Source of the DNA: Massilia aurea
GTDB lineage: Bacteria; Pseudomonadota; Gammaproteobacteria; Burkholderiales; Burkholderiaceae_D
Assembly: GCF_014200505.1 (NCBI RefSeq)
Contig: NZ_JACHBX010000002.1
Location: 310,001-374,000, forward strand
Reading direction: 5' to 3'
DNA: 64,000 nucleotides
Shown here: piece by piece, positions 1-9,436 of the stretch
Numbering within the stretch: the stretch's first letter is position 1
How the letters are laid out: each line of letters opens with the position of its first letter
Translations under genes and position numbers: made by a program
The notes under the pieces: model-generated
The model's database searches: none
What the model was told of the DNA's origin: nothing
The model's input: only the letters and a program-made list of their open reading frames with translations

Positions 1-97
1 CGTCGATGATCGCTTTAAGAGCGGCACGCTTCGGGGCGAATTTCTCCACCAGGTCTGCACGCTTCTTTTCGCGGTTAATCAGTGAAAGTTTTGCCAT
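1..97 (-). CDS. rpsN: 30S ribosomal protein S14 (5' part only)
   Basis: N-terminal 32 codons of S14, a small-subunit head protein that contacts 16S rRNA. The reading begins [19 protein letters not shown], typical of proteobacterial S14, and continues past the window edge. It follows rplE with 5 bases between them, as in the conserved spc gene order. Confidence 0.93.
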   Translation of the reverse strand, partial: MAKLSLINREKKRADLVEKFAPKRAALKAIID

Positions 98-102
98 TGC
101 TC

Positions 103-642
103 TTAGTTCCTGAACGGGAATTTGAAGGCGGCGAGCAGCGCTTTGGCTTCTTCGTCGGTCTTAGCAGTCGTGGTTATCGAGATGTTCATGCCACGCAGTG
201 CATCGATCTTGTCGTAGTCGATCTCTGGGAAGATGATCTGTTCCTTGACACCGATGTTGTAGTTGCCGCGACCATCGAACGATTTACCATTAACACCGCG
301 GAAGTCACGCACGCGCGGCAGAGCCACGGTGATGAAGCGGTCCAGGAATTCGTACATACGGGCGCCGCGCAGGGTCACCATCGTGCCGATCGGGTAGCCT
401 TCGCGGATCTTGAAACCAGCGATTGCCTTGCGTGCCTTGGTGATCACTGGCTTCTGGCCGGCGATCTTCGTCAGGTCGCCAGTGGCGTGCTCGATGATCT
501 TCTTGTCAGCGACTGCTTCCGACAGACCCATGTTCAGGGTGATCTTGGTCAGACGTGGCACTTCCATCACCGACTTGTAACCGAATTTCTCGGTCAGCTC
601 GGCGACGACTTTTTCTTTGTAAATTGCTTGGAGACGGGCCAT
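103..642 (-). CDS. rplE: 50S ribosomal protein L5
   Basis: Full-length L5 (179 aa), which binds 5S rRNA and helps form the central protuberance. The N-terminus [16 protein letters not shown] and the C-terminal stretch [16 protein letters not shown] are characteristic. It lies between rplX and rpsN with gaps of 5-6 bases, so it is translated within the spc part of the operon. Confidence 0.97.
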   Translation of the reverse strand: MARLQAIYKEKVVAELTEKFGYKSVMEVPRLTKITLNMGLSEAVADKKIIEHATGDLTKIAGQKPVITKARKAIAGFKIREGYPIGTMVTLRGARMYEFLDRFITVALPRVRDFRGVNGKSFDGRGNYNIGVKEQIIFPEIDYDKIDALRGMNISITTTAKTDEEAKALLAAFKFPFRN

Positions 643-648
643 TTATTC

Positions 649-963
649 TTACCCCTTCACTACTTCGCCGCTCGACTTGAAGACGCGGACTTTTTTGCCG
701 TCCTGGTCTTTGAAGCCAACGCGATCTGCCTTGCCGGTCGCTGCGTTGAACAGCGCGACATTCGACACGTGAATCGGCATTGTCTTGTCGACGATACCAC
801 CAGTAACACCGGTCATCGGGTTAGGCTTGGTCGCTTTTTTAGCGACGTTGACGCCTTCGACGATGACGTGTTCAGCGTCTACACGCTGTTGAACGACACC
901 GCGCTTGCCCTTGTCTTTCCCGGCCAGAACGATGACTTCGTCGTTTTTACGAATCTTATCCAT
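649..963 (-). CDS. rplX: 50S ribosomal protein L24
   Basis: L24 (104 aa), an early assembly protein of the large subunit. A KOW motif lies near the N-terminus ([17 protein letters not shown], about residues 10-26). It sits 9 bases downstream of rplN in the normal spc order. Confidence 0.96.
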   Translation of the reverse strand: MDKIRKNDEVIVLAGKDKGKRGVVQQRVDAEHVIVEGVNVAKKATKPNPMTGVTGGIVDKTMPIHVSNVALFNAATGKADRVGFKDQDGKKVRVFKSSGEVVKG

Positions 964-972
964 GTCGTATCC

Positions 973-1341
973 TTACAGAACTTCAGGTGCCAGCGACACG
1001 ATCTTCATGAACTTTTCAGTGCGCAGCTCGCGCGTCACTGGTCCGAAGATACGGGTACCGATTGGCTCCAGCTTGGCGTTCAGCAGGACAGCGGCATTGC
1101 CGTCGAACTTGACCAGGGAACCATCCGGGCGACGCACACCTTTTGCGGTGCGCACAACCACGGCATTGTAAATTTCACCTTTTTTGACGCGGCCACGTGG
1201 GGCTGCGACTTTAACGGTGACCTTGATGATGTCGCCAATGCTCGCGTAACGGCGCTTCGAGCCGCCCAACACCTTGATGCACAGAACTTCCTTTGCACCC
1301 GTGTTGTCGGCTACTTCGAGCCGGCTTTCGGTTTGAATCAT
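973..1341 (-). CDS. rplN: 50S ribosomal protein L14
   Basis: L14 (122 aa), starting [19 protein letters not shown], which is nearly invariant in bacteria. It is the first gene after an unusually large gap that follows rpsQ, so it probably marks the head of the spc segment. It could be read from its own promoter or by read-through from the S10 segment. Confidence 0.98.
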   Translation of the reverse strand: MIQTESRLEVADNTGAKEVLCIKVLGGSKRRYASIGDIIKVTVKVAAPRGRVKKGEIYNAVVVRTAKGVRRPDGSLVKFDGNAAVLLNAKLEPIGTRIFGPVTRELRTEKFMKIVSLAPEVL

Positions 1342-1523
1342 AGTATTTTCTTTCCCAACTTAAGCCGAAGAAACCCCACAATTTGTGGGCCTGCGGTCAG
1401 TCTTGGTCCCGCCGTAACGCCCCTGCTGGAGCACCACGATTGGGTGATTGGACTTTCCAATAACGCTCTTCGTTACAGGCCGCACTTGCCGAGGGGGACA
1501 AACTGCGGCAACACATGAACGAA

Positions 1524-1552
1524 GCCCGCTAGTATCTCAGATACCAGCGGGC
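1524..1552 (-). other. Hairpin in the rpsQ-rplN spacer
   Basis: GCCCGCT (1524-1530) pairs with AGCGGGC (1546-1552). Inside it GTATCT pairs with AGATAC across one mismatch, giving a stem of about 13 bp with a very small loop. No T-run follows on the minus strand, so it is not a canonical intrinsic terminator. It could attenuate transcription or stabilise a processed mRNA end between the S10 and spc segments. The rest of the 227-base spacer shows nothing I can name. Confidence 0.5.
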
Positions 1553-1574
1553 CACGCAAGACAATTTTTAAAGC

Positions 1575-1847
1575 TTAGAGGACTGGTGCTACCAACAGCA
1601 CCTGGGTGACCGTCCAGGCTTTCGTCTTCGAGATCGGGCGACCTTCTGCGATCTCGACGGTGTCGCCAATTTTCGCTTCGTTCGCTTCGTCGTGCGCGTG
1701 ATACTTGTTCGAGCGCACGATGATCTTGCCGTACAGCGGATGCTTGACGTGACGTTCGATCAGTACGGTTACCGTCTTGTCCATTTTGTCGGACACGACT
1801 TTACCGACCAGCGTACGCTTCAGCGCCGTTTTAGTGGTGTCGTTCAT
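1575..1847 (-). CDS. rpsQ: 30S ribosomal protein S17
   Basis: S17 (90 aa), a primary 16S rRNA binder with an OB fold. The motif [20 protein letters not shown] near residue 11 is diagnostic. The start overlaps the rpmC stop by 4 bases (ATGA), indicating translational coupling. A 227-base gap follows it. Confidence 0.97.
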   Translation of the reverse strand: MNDTTKTALKRTLVGKVVSDKMDKTVTVLIERHVKHPLYGKIIVRSNKYHAHDEANEAKIGDTVEIAEGRPISKTKAWTVTQVLLVAPVL

Positions 1848-2035
1848 TTGGCTTCCTTCGTGTTCATCACAGTCTTCACACGCGCGATATCGCGACGTAC
1901 TTTCTTGAGCTGCGAGGTATTCCCGAGCTGCTGGGTGGCGACTTGCATGCGCAGACCGAATTGGGCCTTGAGCAGCTCGTTCAGCTCCTTCTGCAGCGCG
2001 TCCTGGTCCTTGCCGCGGAGTTCCGATGCTTTCAT
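1844..2035 (-). CDS. rpmC: 50S ribosomal protein L29
   Basis: L29 (63 aa), a coiled helical protein near the exit tunnel. I start it at the ATG at 2035 ([10 protein letters not shown]), which has AGGAG six bases upstream and gives the usual family length. An in-frame TTG two codons earlier is possible but is less well placed relative to that ribosome binding site. The stop overlaps the rpsQ start. Confidence 0.95.
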   Translation of the reverse strand: MKASELRGKDQDALQKELNELLKAQFGLRMQVATQQLGNTSQLKKVRRDIARVKTVMNTKEAK

Positions 2036-2047
2036 ATACAACTCCTG

Positions 2048-2467
2048 TTATTGACCGACCTGGCGAACCACGAACGTGGTAGCCAGTGGCAGTTTGGCAG
2101 CGGCCAGGCGGAATGCTTCGCGCGCCAGGGTTTCATCAACGCCGTCCATCTCATACAGGACTTTGCCTGGCTGGATTTCAGCGACGTAGTATTCCGGGTT
2201 ACCTTTACCGTTACCCATACGAACTTCAGCTGGCTTGTTCGAAATCGGCTTGTCCGGGAAGATACGGATCCAGATACGACCGCCACGCTTAATGTGACGG
2301 GTCATGGCGCGACGTGCCGCCTCGATCTGACGTGCAGTGATACGGCCGCGGGCAACTGCCTTCAGACCGAATTCACCGAACGAGACCGCGGTGCCGCGGG
2401 TGTGCGAAATGCCGGTGTTACGGCCTTTCTGCTCTTTACGATACTTCCTGCGCGATGGTTGCAGCAT
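2048..2467 (-). CDS. rplP: 50S ribosomal protein L16
   Basis: L16 (139 aa), located near the peptidyl transferase centre and A-site tRNA. It begins [17 protein letters not shown] and contains the conserved [14 protein letters not shown] segment. It follows rpsC with a 2-base gap. Confidence 0.97.
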   Translation of the reverse strand: MLQPSRRKYRKEQKGRNTGISHTRGTAVSFGEFGLKAVARGRITARQIEAARRAMTRHIKRGGRIWIRIFPDKPISNKPAEVRMGNGKGNPEYYVAEIQPGKVLYEMDGVDETLAREAFRLAAAKLPLATTFVVRQVGQ

Positions 2468-2469
2468 GC

Positions 2470-3312
2470 TTATTCTCCTGCTTTCTCAGCTGGGGCAGCA
2501 GCAGGTGCAGCGGCAGCCGGGGTCGCCAGCTTGACAGCTGGACGAGCGCGGACAACTGGTGCTGCAGTGGCTGGACGTGCGCCGCCTGCTGGGCGTGGGC
2601 CGCGCGATGGCTTGCCATCGTCACGACGTGGGCCGCGTGGCTTCTTGTCGTCCGGCGGGGTGTCGATGACTGGTGCTTCGCCGGTGACCGAACGGTCGCC
2701 CTTGTAGACCCAGACCTTGACGCCGATGATGCCGTACGTGGTCGATGCTTCGCTGGTGCCGTAGTCGATATCGGCGCGCAGGGTGTGAAGTGGCACGCGA
2801 CCTTCGCGGTACCATTCGGTACGTGCGATTTCGATGCCGTTCAGGCGACCCGACGACATGATCTTGATGCCGACAGCGCCCAGACGCATTGCATTTTGCA
2901 TCGCGCGCTTCATTGCACGACGGAACATGATGCGCTTTTCGAGCTGTTGCGAGATCGAATCGGCGATCAGCTGCGAATCGATCTCAGGCTTGCGGATCTC
3001 TTCGATATTGACGTGCACTGGCACGCCCATGATCTTCGCCAGCGACGACTTCAGCACTTCGATGTCTTCGCCTTTTTTACCGATCACGACACCAGGACGC
3101 GACGAGTAAATGGTGAAACGCGCGTTCTTGGCAGGACGCTCGATGACGATGCGACCGACCGAAGCGTTCTTCAGCTTCTTTTTCAGGAAAGCGCGTGCTT
3201 CCAGGTCTTCCAGCAGCATGGCTGCGAAGTTGCCGTTACCAGCATACCAACGCGACGACCAGTTACGGGTGACCGCCAGGCGGAAGCCGGTTGGGTGGAT
3301 TTTCTGACCCAT
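2470..3312 (-). CDS. rpsC: 30S ribosomal protein S3 with long C-terminal tail
   Basis: S3 (280 aa), forming part of the mRNA entry tunnel. It has the N-terminal [14 protein letters not shown] signature and a KH domain around residues 60-100 ([14 protein letters not shown]). The core ends near residue 215. A low-complexity Pro/Ala/Arg-rich tail follows ([16 protein letters not shown] onwards), making it about 45 residues longer than the E. coli protein. Similar tails occur in other Burkholderiales. Confidence 0.97.
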   Translation of the reverse strand: MGQKIHPTGFRLAVTRNWSSRWYAGNGNFAAMLLEDLEARAFLKKKLKNASVGRIVIERPAKNARFTIYSSRPGVVIGKKGEDIEVLKSSLAKIMGVPVHVNIEEIRKPEIDSQLIADSISQQLEKRIMFRRAMKRAMQNAMRLGAVGIKIMSSGRLNGIEIARTEWYREGRVPLHTLRADIDYGTSEASTTYGIIGVKVWVYKGDRSVTGEAPVIDTPPDDKKPRGPRRDDGKPSRGPRPAGGARPATAAPVVRARPAVKLATPAAAAPAAAPAEKAGE

Positions 3313-3323
3313 TCTGTGACTCC

Positions 3324-3653
3324 TTAGTTACCGACAGTCACGTAAATGTGACAGGATTGTTTAGAAATACGATCGCCGCGGCCTTTTGCACGTGCCGTGA
3401 AACGCTTCAGGATCGGGCCCTTTTCGACATAGATCTGAACGATTTTCAGTTCGTCGATGTCCGCGCCATCATTGTGTTCCGCGTTGGCGATTGCCGACTC
3501 GAGAACCTTCTTGATGATCGTCGCGCCCTTTTTTGGGCTGAATTGCAGAATGTTGAGTGCTGCGTCAACTTTCTTGCCGCGAATCAGATCGGCCACCAGG
3601 CGGCCTTTTTGTTCCGACAGGCGCACGCCTTTGAGGATAGCTTTAGTTTCCAT
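3324..3653 (-). CDS. rplV: 50S ribosomal protein L22
   Basis: L22 (109 aa), whose beta-hairpin lines the nascent peptide tunnel. The segment [20 protein letters not shown] is characteristic. Its ATG shares one base with the rpsS stop (TAATG), indicating coupling. Confidence 0.97.
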   Translation of the reverse strand: METKAILKGVRLSEQKGRLVADLIRGKKVDAALNILQFSPKKGATIIKKVLESAIANAEHNDGADIDELKIVQIYVEKGPILKRFTARAKGRGDRISKQSCHIYVTVGN

Positions 3654-3928
3654 TATTTTTTCGCCTTCTTGTCAGCGGCGTGGCCCTTGAACGTACGGGT
3701 CAGCGCGAACTCGCCGAGCTTGTGGCCGACCATGTTCTCCGACACATACACAGGAACGTGCAGCTTGCCGTTGTGAACAGCGATCGTCAGACCGATGAAG
3801 TCTGGGGAGATCGTCGAGCGGCGCGACCAGGTTTTGACTGGCTTTTTGTCTTTGTTCGCTTGCGCGGCTTCGACTTTTTTCACCAGGTGGGCGTCAATAA
3901 ACGGCCCTTTTTTCAATGAACGAGTCAT
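3653..3928 (-). CDS. rpsS: 30S ribosomal protein S19
   Basis: S19 (91 aa), a small-subunit head protein that partners S13. It begins [15 protein letters not shown] and contains [19 protein letters not shown]. It follows rplB by 9 bases in the canonical order. Confidence 0.98.
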   Translation of the reverse strand: MTRSLKKGPFIDAHLVKKVEAAQANKDKKPVKTWSRRSTISPDFIGLTIAVHNGKLHVPVYVSENMVGHKLGEFALTRTFKGHAADKKAKK

Positions 3929-3937
3929 TTTTTATCC

Positions 3938-4764
<827 letters not shown>

Positions 4765-4765
<1 letters not shown>

Positions 4766-5082
4766 TATTTAGCCTCCTCGACAAAATTGATTTCCTGGCC
4801 TGGCTTCAGGCACACGAAAGCACGCTTGGTGTGGTTGCGACGACCGTTGAAACGGCCCGAACGCTTCTGCTTGCCTTCACGGTTCAACGTCTGGACCGAT
4901 TCGACCTCGACTTTGAACAGCAGTTCGACAGCAGCCTTGATTTCTGGCTTGGTCGCGTCAGGCATGACCTTGAACACGATCTGCTCGTTCTTTTCCGCGA
5001 CGAAGGTAGCCTTCTCGGAAATGATCGGAGCCAGCAGCACCTTCATCAGGCGCTCTTCGCTAAATTTGATTGCGGCGCTCAT
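4765..5082 (-). CDS. rplW: 50S ribosomal protein L23
   Basis: L23 (105 aa), located at the tunnel exit and a docking site for trigger factor and SRP. It contains [15 protein letters not shown] and the C-terminal [11 protein letters not shown]. The ATG overlaps the rplD stop by four bases (ATGA). Confidence 0.96.
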
Positions 5083-5699
5083 GCGTACATCTCCTCGATC
5101 TTGGCCAGAGCAGCTTTCGTGACCAGGATTTTCTTGTAGAACACCAGCGACATCGGGTCAGCGTGCTTAGGCTCAACGACCAGAACGTGCGGCAGATTGC
5201 GCGATGCCAGCTCGAGGTTTTCATCGATGGTATCGGTGATCACCAGGACCGAGTCCAGACCCATGCCCAGCAGTTTCTGCGACAGCAGCTTGGTCTTTGG
5301 TGCTTCGATCGACAGGTTCTCGACGACACTCAGACGGCCTTCGCGGGCCAGTTGCGAGAAGATCGAGCAGATACCTGCGCGGAACATCTTCTTGTTAACT
5401 TTGTGCGTGAAGTTTTCTTCTGGGCTGTTCGGGAAGATACGACCACCGCCGCGCCACAGTGGCGACGACGACATACCAGCACGAGCGCGGCCGGTACCTT
5501 TTTGGCGCCATGGCTTCTTGGTCGTGTGGTGGACTTCTTCACGATCTTTCTGCTTGCGGTTACCGCCACGTGCGTTAGCAGCGTAGGCGACGACGACTTG
5601 GTGAATCAGGGCTTCGTTGTATTCACGACCGAACACTTCATCGGCGGCTGCAACATTGGCGCCGTCTTGACCTTGCTCATTCAGGAGCTTCAGTTCCAT
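5079..5699 (-). CDS. rplD: 50S ribosomal protein L4
   Basis: L4 (206 aa), whose extended loop (around residues 45-100, with [14 protein letters not shown]) reaches the tunnel. It is 3 bases from rplC and overlaps rplW. In E. coli L4 represses its operon through the S10 leader; no such leader can be assigned here because rpsJ is elsewhere. Confidence 0.97.
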   Translation of the reverse strand: MELKLLNEQGQDGANVAAADEVFGREYNEALIHQVVVAYAANARGGNRKQKDREEVHHTTKKPWRQKGTGRARAGMSSSPLWRGGGRIFPNSPEENFTHKVNKKMFRAGICSIFSQLAREGRLSVVENLSIEAPKTKLLSQKLLGMGLDSVLVITDTIDENLELASRNLPHVLVVEPKHADPMSLVFYKKILVTKAALAKIEEMYA

Positions 5700-5702
5700 G
5701 GC

Positions 5703-6359
5703 TTACGCTCCTTTCTTGAGTTTGGTTTTAACAGCAGGCTTGACGACCACTTGGCCGTTCTTCGCGCCAGGTACGGCACCTTTAATCAGCAGCAGCTGAC
5801 GTTCAGTGTCGATGCGAGCCACTTCCAGGTTCTGGGTGGTGACGGTGACGTCGCCCATGTGACCGGTCATGCGCTTGCCTGGGAACACGCGGCCTGGATC
5901 CTGGGCCATACCGATCGAGCCAGGAACATTGTGCGAACGCGAGTTACCGTGGGTAGCACGGCCCGATGCGAAGTTGTGACGCTTGATGGTACCGGCGTAG
6001 CCTTTACCGATCGAGGTGCCTTGCACGTCGATTTTCTGGCCCACTTCGAACAGCGAAGCATCGATGGTGTCACCGGCTTTGAGTTCGGCGGCTTTGGTGG
6101 AATCGATGCGGAATTCTTTCAGCATCGTACCGGCTTCGACGCCAGCTTTGGCGTAGTGACCGGCAGCGGCTTTCGTCACGCGCGAAGCACGACGTTGACC
6201 GTAGACGACCTGAACTGCGGTGTAGCCATCAGTTTCAGGGGTTTTGATTTGTGCGACACGGTTGTTCGACACATCCAGCACGGTGACAGGGATTGAATCA
6301 CCCTCGTCCGTGAAGATACGCATCATGCCAACCTTGCGACCGAGAAGGCCCAAGCTCAT
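5703..6359 (-). CDS. rplC: 50S ribosomal protein L3
   Basis: L3 (218 aa), an assembly-initiating large-subunit protein. It has the N-terminal [20 protein letters not shown] and the loop [18 protein letters not shown] around residue 140. GGAG lies five bases before the ATG. This is the first gene of the S10-type operon here: rpsJ, which normally precedes it, lies about 17.4 kb away. A promoter about 90 bases upstream therefore probably drives the whole operon. Confidence 0.98.
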   Translation of the reverse strand: MSLGLLGRKVGMMRIFTDEGDSIPVTVLDVSNNRVAQIKTPETDGYTAVQVVYGQRRASRVTKAAAGHYAKAGVEAGTMLKEFRIDSTKAAELKAGDTIDASLFEVGQKIDVQGTSIGKGYAGTIKRHNFASGRATHGNSRSHNVPGSIGMAQDPGRVFPGKRMTGHMGDVTVTTQNLEVARIDTERQLLLIKGAVPGAKNGQVVVKPAVKTKLKKGA

Positions 6360-6450
6360 TTTTTCTCCATTCCCACCTACGATTGGGCGGGGGTAGTTGA
6401 ACTACTAAATAATACGGGCAATAAAAGACGCACCCGTACCGAAGCCGGCT

Positions 6451-6479
6451 AGTATAGCGCGCAAACGGCAACGGCGCAA
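6451..6479 (-). promoter_or_regulatory. Predicted promoter of the rplC operon
   Basis: On the minus strand a -35 TTGCGC (6474-6479) is followed by a 17-base spacer and a -10 TATACT (6451-6456). The predicted start is near 6444, giving a leader of about 85 bases. The -10 is one mismatch from consensus; the -35 matches only the first three bases. The -35 lies inside one arm of the inverted repeat 6474-6515. The leader also contains the small palindrome GTAGTTGAACTAC. Confidence 0.5.
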
Positions 6480-6515
6480 CAGGAAAAATCGGCATCGAGA
6501 CCGGTCCTGTTGCGC
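6474..6515. repeat. 11-bp inverted repeat between tRNA-Val and rplC
   Basis: GCGCAACAGGA (6474-6484) is the exact reverse complement of TCCTGTTGCGC (6505-6515), with a 20-base loop. On the plus strand it is followed by TTTTC, a weak terminator-like end. On the minus strand no T-run follows. It could be an operator-like site because it covers the rplC -35 box. Confidence 0.5.
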
Positions 6516-6635
6516 TTTTCGCAGTATCTGGAGAATGAAGAATCCGTTCGAGCTGAACGGCACAGACAGGCACAGCATCGTGCGCCTTGTCTCTACAGGC
6601 ATCAACCATTGCTGGGAGCCTGCGACTTGAATTTC

Positions 6636-6712
6636 TGGTGGGCGGTGCAGGATTCGAACCTGCGACCCCTTGGATGTCGACCAAGTATTCTAACCAACTG
6701 AACTAACCGCCC
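6636..6712 (-). tRNA. tRNA-Val, anticodon GAC, with C33
   Basis: 77-nt cloverleaf with CCA encoded in the DNA. Acceptor GGGCGGT pairs with ACCGCCC and the discriminator is A73. The D arm reads GTTCAGTTGGTTAGAAT. The anticodon stem CTTGG/CCAAG encloses the loop TCGACAT, and the T arm contains GGTTCGAATCC. Anticodon GAC together with A73 fits valine identity. Position 33, almost always U, reads C here. It has its own strong promoter immediately upstream and stands at the junction between the ribosomal operon and the 17-kb intervening region. Confidence 0.9.
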
Positions 6713-6722
6713 GGGGAGCCGA

Positions 6723-6752
6723 ATTATACGAGGCATGCTGGAACTTTTGCAA
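6723..6752 (-). promoter_or_regulatory. Promoter of tRNA-Val
   Basis: On the minus strand TTGCAA (6747-6752), an 18-base spacer, and a perfect TATAAT (6723-6728). Transcription would start only a few bases before the tRNA 5' end at 6712. Confidence 0.7.
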
Positions 6753-6827
6753 TAGCTTTTTTCGGTGTTTCAACTTTCGGCAGAAGATTGGCATCACCGG
6801 AAGCCAGCGGCCGAGGCGAATCGCCGG

Positions 6828-6856
6828 TTGTGCCTGCCCCATCAAAATGTTATTGT
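6828..6856 (+). promoter_or_regulatory. Possible promoter of the ggpPS gene
   Basis: TTGTGC (6828-6833), a 17-base spacer, and TATTGT (6851-6856) on the plus strand, in the roughly 360-base region between the tRNA promoter and the ggpPS start. The boxes are only moderate matches. The remaining leader (6857-7116) is GC-rich and shows no gene I can support. Confidence 0.3.
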
Positions 6857-7116
6857 ACAAATGTATTTCGAGGACGGGTTTCGTCGTGCGCACCTGGCGC
6901 ACGTGGTCTCCGGCACCCATGCCGGCGCTGCCCTTTCTTTTCCGCCTGGCGGCCCCGGCCCTGTCGAACGCGCACTTCTTCGTACAACAAAGCGCGCTTC
7001 GCGTCATCCGCCTTTCCCCGGCCCGCGCGCCTCCCCGGCGACTTCGCGGGCCCCGACCTGCGCCGTCAGTCCACACCTGGTCTGCTGGCGGACGCATTGC
7101 TGCAAGGATGTACAAC

Positions 7117-9435
7117 ATGACTGTCATTGATACACAACGCTGGCCCCGCCTGCTCGACCCTTCCCGCCTTGTCCTCGCTACCGATCTCGACGGCACGCTG
7201 CTGGCCGGCACCCATGAGGCGCGGCGCCGCATCCGCGAACTGTTCTCGGGCGCCCTGCCTGGCGCCAAGCTGGTCTTCGTCACCGGCCGCGGCCTGGAAA
7301 CCGTCATTCCGCTGCTGAGCGATCCCACCGTCCCGCGCCCTCATTACATCATTGCCGACGTCGGCGCCACGATCGTCGATGCCGACCTGCGCCCGGTCGA
7401 GCCGCTCGCGCACGAAATTGCTGCCACGTGGCCTGGCACCCATGAAGTGCTGCGCGCGCTCAGTGGCTTCCCGCAACTGGTGCGCCAGCTCGTGCCGCAG
7501 GAGCGGCGCTGCTCGTTCTATGCGACCGAGTCCGCCATCACGCCGGAGCTGCGCGCGGCAGTCGACGCCCTCGGCTGCGATCTGCTGTTTTCGGCCGGGC
7601 AATACCTGGACGTGCTGCCGCGCGGCGTTGGCAAGGGCGCCGCCGTGCGCCGCCTGGCCGAGGTGGCCGGGTTCGATCCGGCCCATATTCTGGTAGCGGG
7701 CGACACACTGAATGACCTGTCGATGTTCGAGGCGGGCTTTCGCGGCGTGGTCGTGGGCGCCGCCGAACCGGCGCTGGTCGAAGCCGTGCGCAAGTCGCCG
7801 CGCGTGGTGGTGGCCGACGCCGCCGGCTGCGGCGGCATCCTCGAAGCCCTCAGCCGTCATGGCCTGCGCTTCGATGGCGACGACAGCCCTGCCGCTGCCC
7901 CAGCCTGCGGCGACGCCGAGCTGGTGATGGTGTATCACCGCCTGCCCTACGACGAAGTAATCGAGGATGGGGTGACCTGCGCGCGGCGCCCGAAAAGCCC
8001 GAACGGCATCATGCCCACGCTATTGAGCTTTTTCGCCGGCGGGCGCAAGGGCTCGTGGGTCGCCTGGTCGCAGCAGAACAGCCGCACACCGGCCGGCTTT
8101 GTCCCGCACGTCGCCGTGGATGCGGCGCGCTATCCGCACCTGAAAGCAGCCCGCATCGCGCTCACGCCGGACGACATCGACCAGTTCTACAAGAAGTTCT
8201 CGAAAGAGGCGTTCTGGCCGATCATCTTTTCGTTCCCCGACAAAGCCGTGTTCCGCCAGGACCACTGGGAACGCTACCTCGAGATCAACCGCCTGTTCGC
8301 CGAGCAGACCGCGCGCGAAGCGGCGTACGGCGCCACGGCCTGGATCCACGACTACAACCTGTGGATGGTACCGGCCTTCCTGCGCCCGCTGCGGCCCGAC
8401 CTGAAGATCGCCTTCTTCCACCACACGGCGTTCCCGTCGAGCGACGTCTTCAACATCCTGCCATGGCGGCGCGACATCATCGGCAGCCTGCTGCAATGTG
8501 ACTACGTGGGCTTTCACATCCCGCGCTACGTCGAGAATTTCGTCGACGCCGCCCGTTCGTGCGCGCCGGTGCAGATCGTCGACGGCGTGGGCTGCGCGCC
8601 GCGCTTTTTGACCTTCGGCTGCGCACTGGGCGTAGATCACATGACCACCGCGCTCGAGGTGAATGGCCGCCAGGTCGCGCTGGGCGCCCATCCGGTCGGC
8701 ACCAACACGGACCTGATCGACACGCTGGTGCAAACCGACGCCGTGCAGCAGCAGATCGCGGAGATCGACGCCTACCTGGACGGCAAGACCGGCATCGTCT
8801 CGATCGAACGCCTCGACTACGTGAAAGGCTCGCTGGAAAAGCTGCAGGCCTATGAACGCATGCTCGAACAGCACCCGGAATTGCTGGGCAAGGTCACGCT
8901 GCTGAACATCATCACGCCGGCCGCCAGCGGCATGGACATCTACGACAGCCTGCGCGAAGACCTGGACCGCATCGTCGGGCGCATCAACGGGCGCTTCTCC
9001 ACGATGGACTGGGTGCCGGTGCGCTACTTCTACCGCAGCCTGCCGTTCGAGCAGGTGGTGGCCCACTACGCCGCCTGCGACATCGCCTGGATCACGCCGC
9101 TGCGCGATGGCCTGAACCTGGTGGCCAAGGAATATGTCGCCACCCGCCATGCAACGGGCCGGCCCGGCACGCTGGTGCTGTCCGAATTCGCCGGCGCCGC
9201 CGTCGAGCTGCACGGCGCGCTGCTGGTCAATCCGTACGACGCCAACGCGATGAGCGCGACGCTGTACGACGCGCTGACAATGGGCGCCGACGAAGTGGCG
9301 TACCGCGCCGGGCGCATGGCGGCGATCGTGCGCGGTCACGACGTGACGCGCTGGGGCGACGACTTCCTGGCCGCGCTGGCGGCACTGCCGGCGCCGGGTA
9401 ATGAACAACCGATCAACGAGCGCGCCGCGGCCTGA
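7117..9435 (+). CDS. ggpPS: Bifunctional glucosylglycerol-phosphate phosphatase/synthase
   Basis: A 772-aa fusion that would make the compatible solute glucosylglycerol from ADP-glucose and glycerol 3-phosphate and then dephosphorylate it. Residues about 10-260 form a HAD phosphatase: motif ATDLDGTLLAG near residue 20 and GDTLNDLSMF near residue 195. Residues about 270-760 form a GT20 glucosyltransferase with IHDYNLWMVP, the nucleotide-sugar stretch SIERLDYVKG and GLNLVAKEYV. Fusions of this order are known as GgpPS in Azotobacter-type bacteria. The start at 7117 has AAGGA eight bases upstream. Trehalose-phosphate synthase is the main alternative, but the N-terminal phosphatase and the sequence style favour GgpS. 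It is followed after 1 base by a mechanosensitive channel gene. Confidence 0.82.
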   Translation: MTVIDTQRWPRLLDPSRLVLATDLDGTLLAGTHEARRRIRELFSGALPGAKLVFVTGRGLETVIPLLSDPTVPRPHYIIADVGATIVDADLRPVEPLAHEIAATWPGTHEVLRALSGFPQLVRQLVPQERRCSFYATESAITPELRAAVDALGCDLLFSAGQYLDVLPRGVGKGAAVRRLAEVAGFDPAHILVAGDTLNDLSMFEAGFRGVVVGAAEPALVEAVRKSPRVVVADAAGCGGILEALSRHGLRFDGDDSPAAAPACGDAELVMVYHRLPYDEVIEDGVTCARRPKSPNGIMPTLLSFFAGGRKGSWVAWSQQNSRTPAGFVPHVAVDAARYPHLKAARIALTPDDIDQFYKKFSKEAFWPIIFSFPDKAVFRQDHWERYLEINRLFAEQTAREAAYGATAWIHDYNLWMVPAFLRPLRPDLKIAFFHHTAFPSSDVFNILPWRRDIIGSLLQCDYVGFHIPRYVENFVDAARSCAPVQIVDGVGCAPRFLTFGCALGVDHMTTALEVNGRQVALGAHPVGTNTDLIDTLVQTDAVQQQIAEIDAYLDGKTGIVSIERLDYVKGSLEKLQAYERMLEQHPELLGKVTLLNIITPAASGMDIYDSLREDLDRIVGRINGRFSTMDWVPVRYFYRSLPFEQVVAHYAACDIAWITPLRDGLNLVAKEYVATRHATGRPGTLVLSEFAGAAVELHGALLVNPYDANAMSATLYDALTMGADEVAYRAGRMAAIVRGHDVTRWGDDFLAALAALPAPGNEQPINERAAA

Positions 9436-9436
9436 C

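Noticed and set aside
82..1518. Long plus-strand open frames opposite the ribosomal genes, for example 82-1518 and 5070-6296
   Set aside because: They lie antisense to ribosomal genes whose products are certain, have no family resemblance and no ribosome binding sites; GC-rich DNA gives long shadow frames.
6847..7116. Extension of the ggpPS gene upstream to 6847
   Set aside because: The extra ~90 residues are Arg/Pro-rich without any domain, and a clear AAGGA ribosome binding site precedes the ATG at 7117.
6298..7328. Minus-strand open frames across the rplC leader and tRNA (6298-6684, 6690-7328)
   Set aside because: They run through the tRNA gene and promoters and show no protein-like character.
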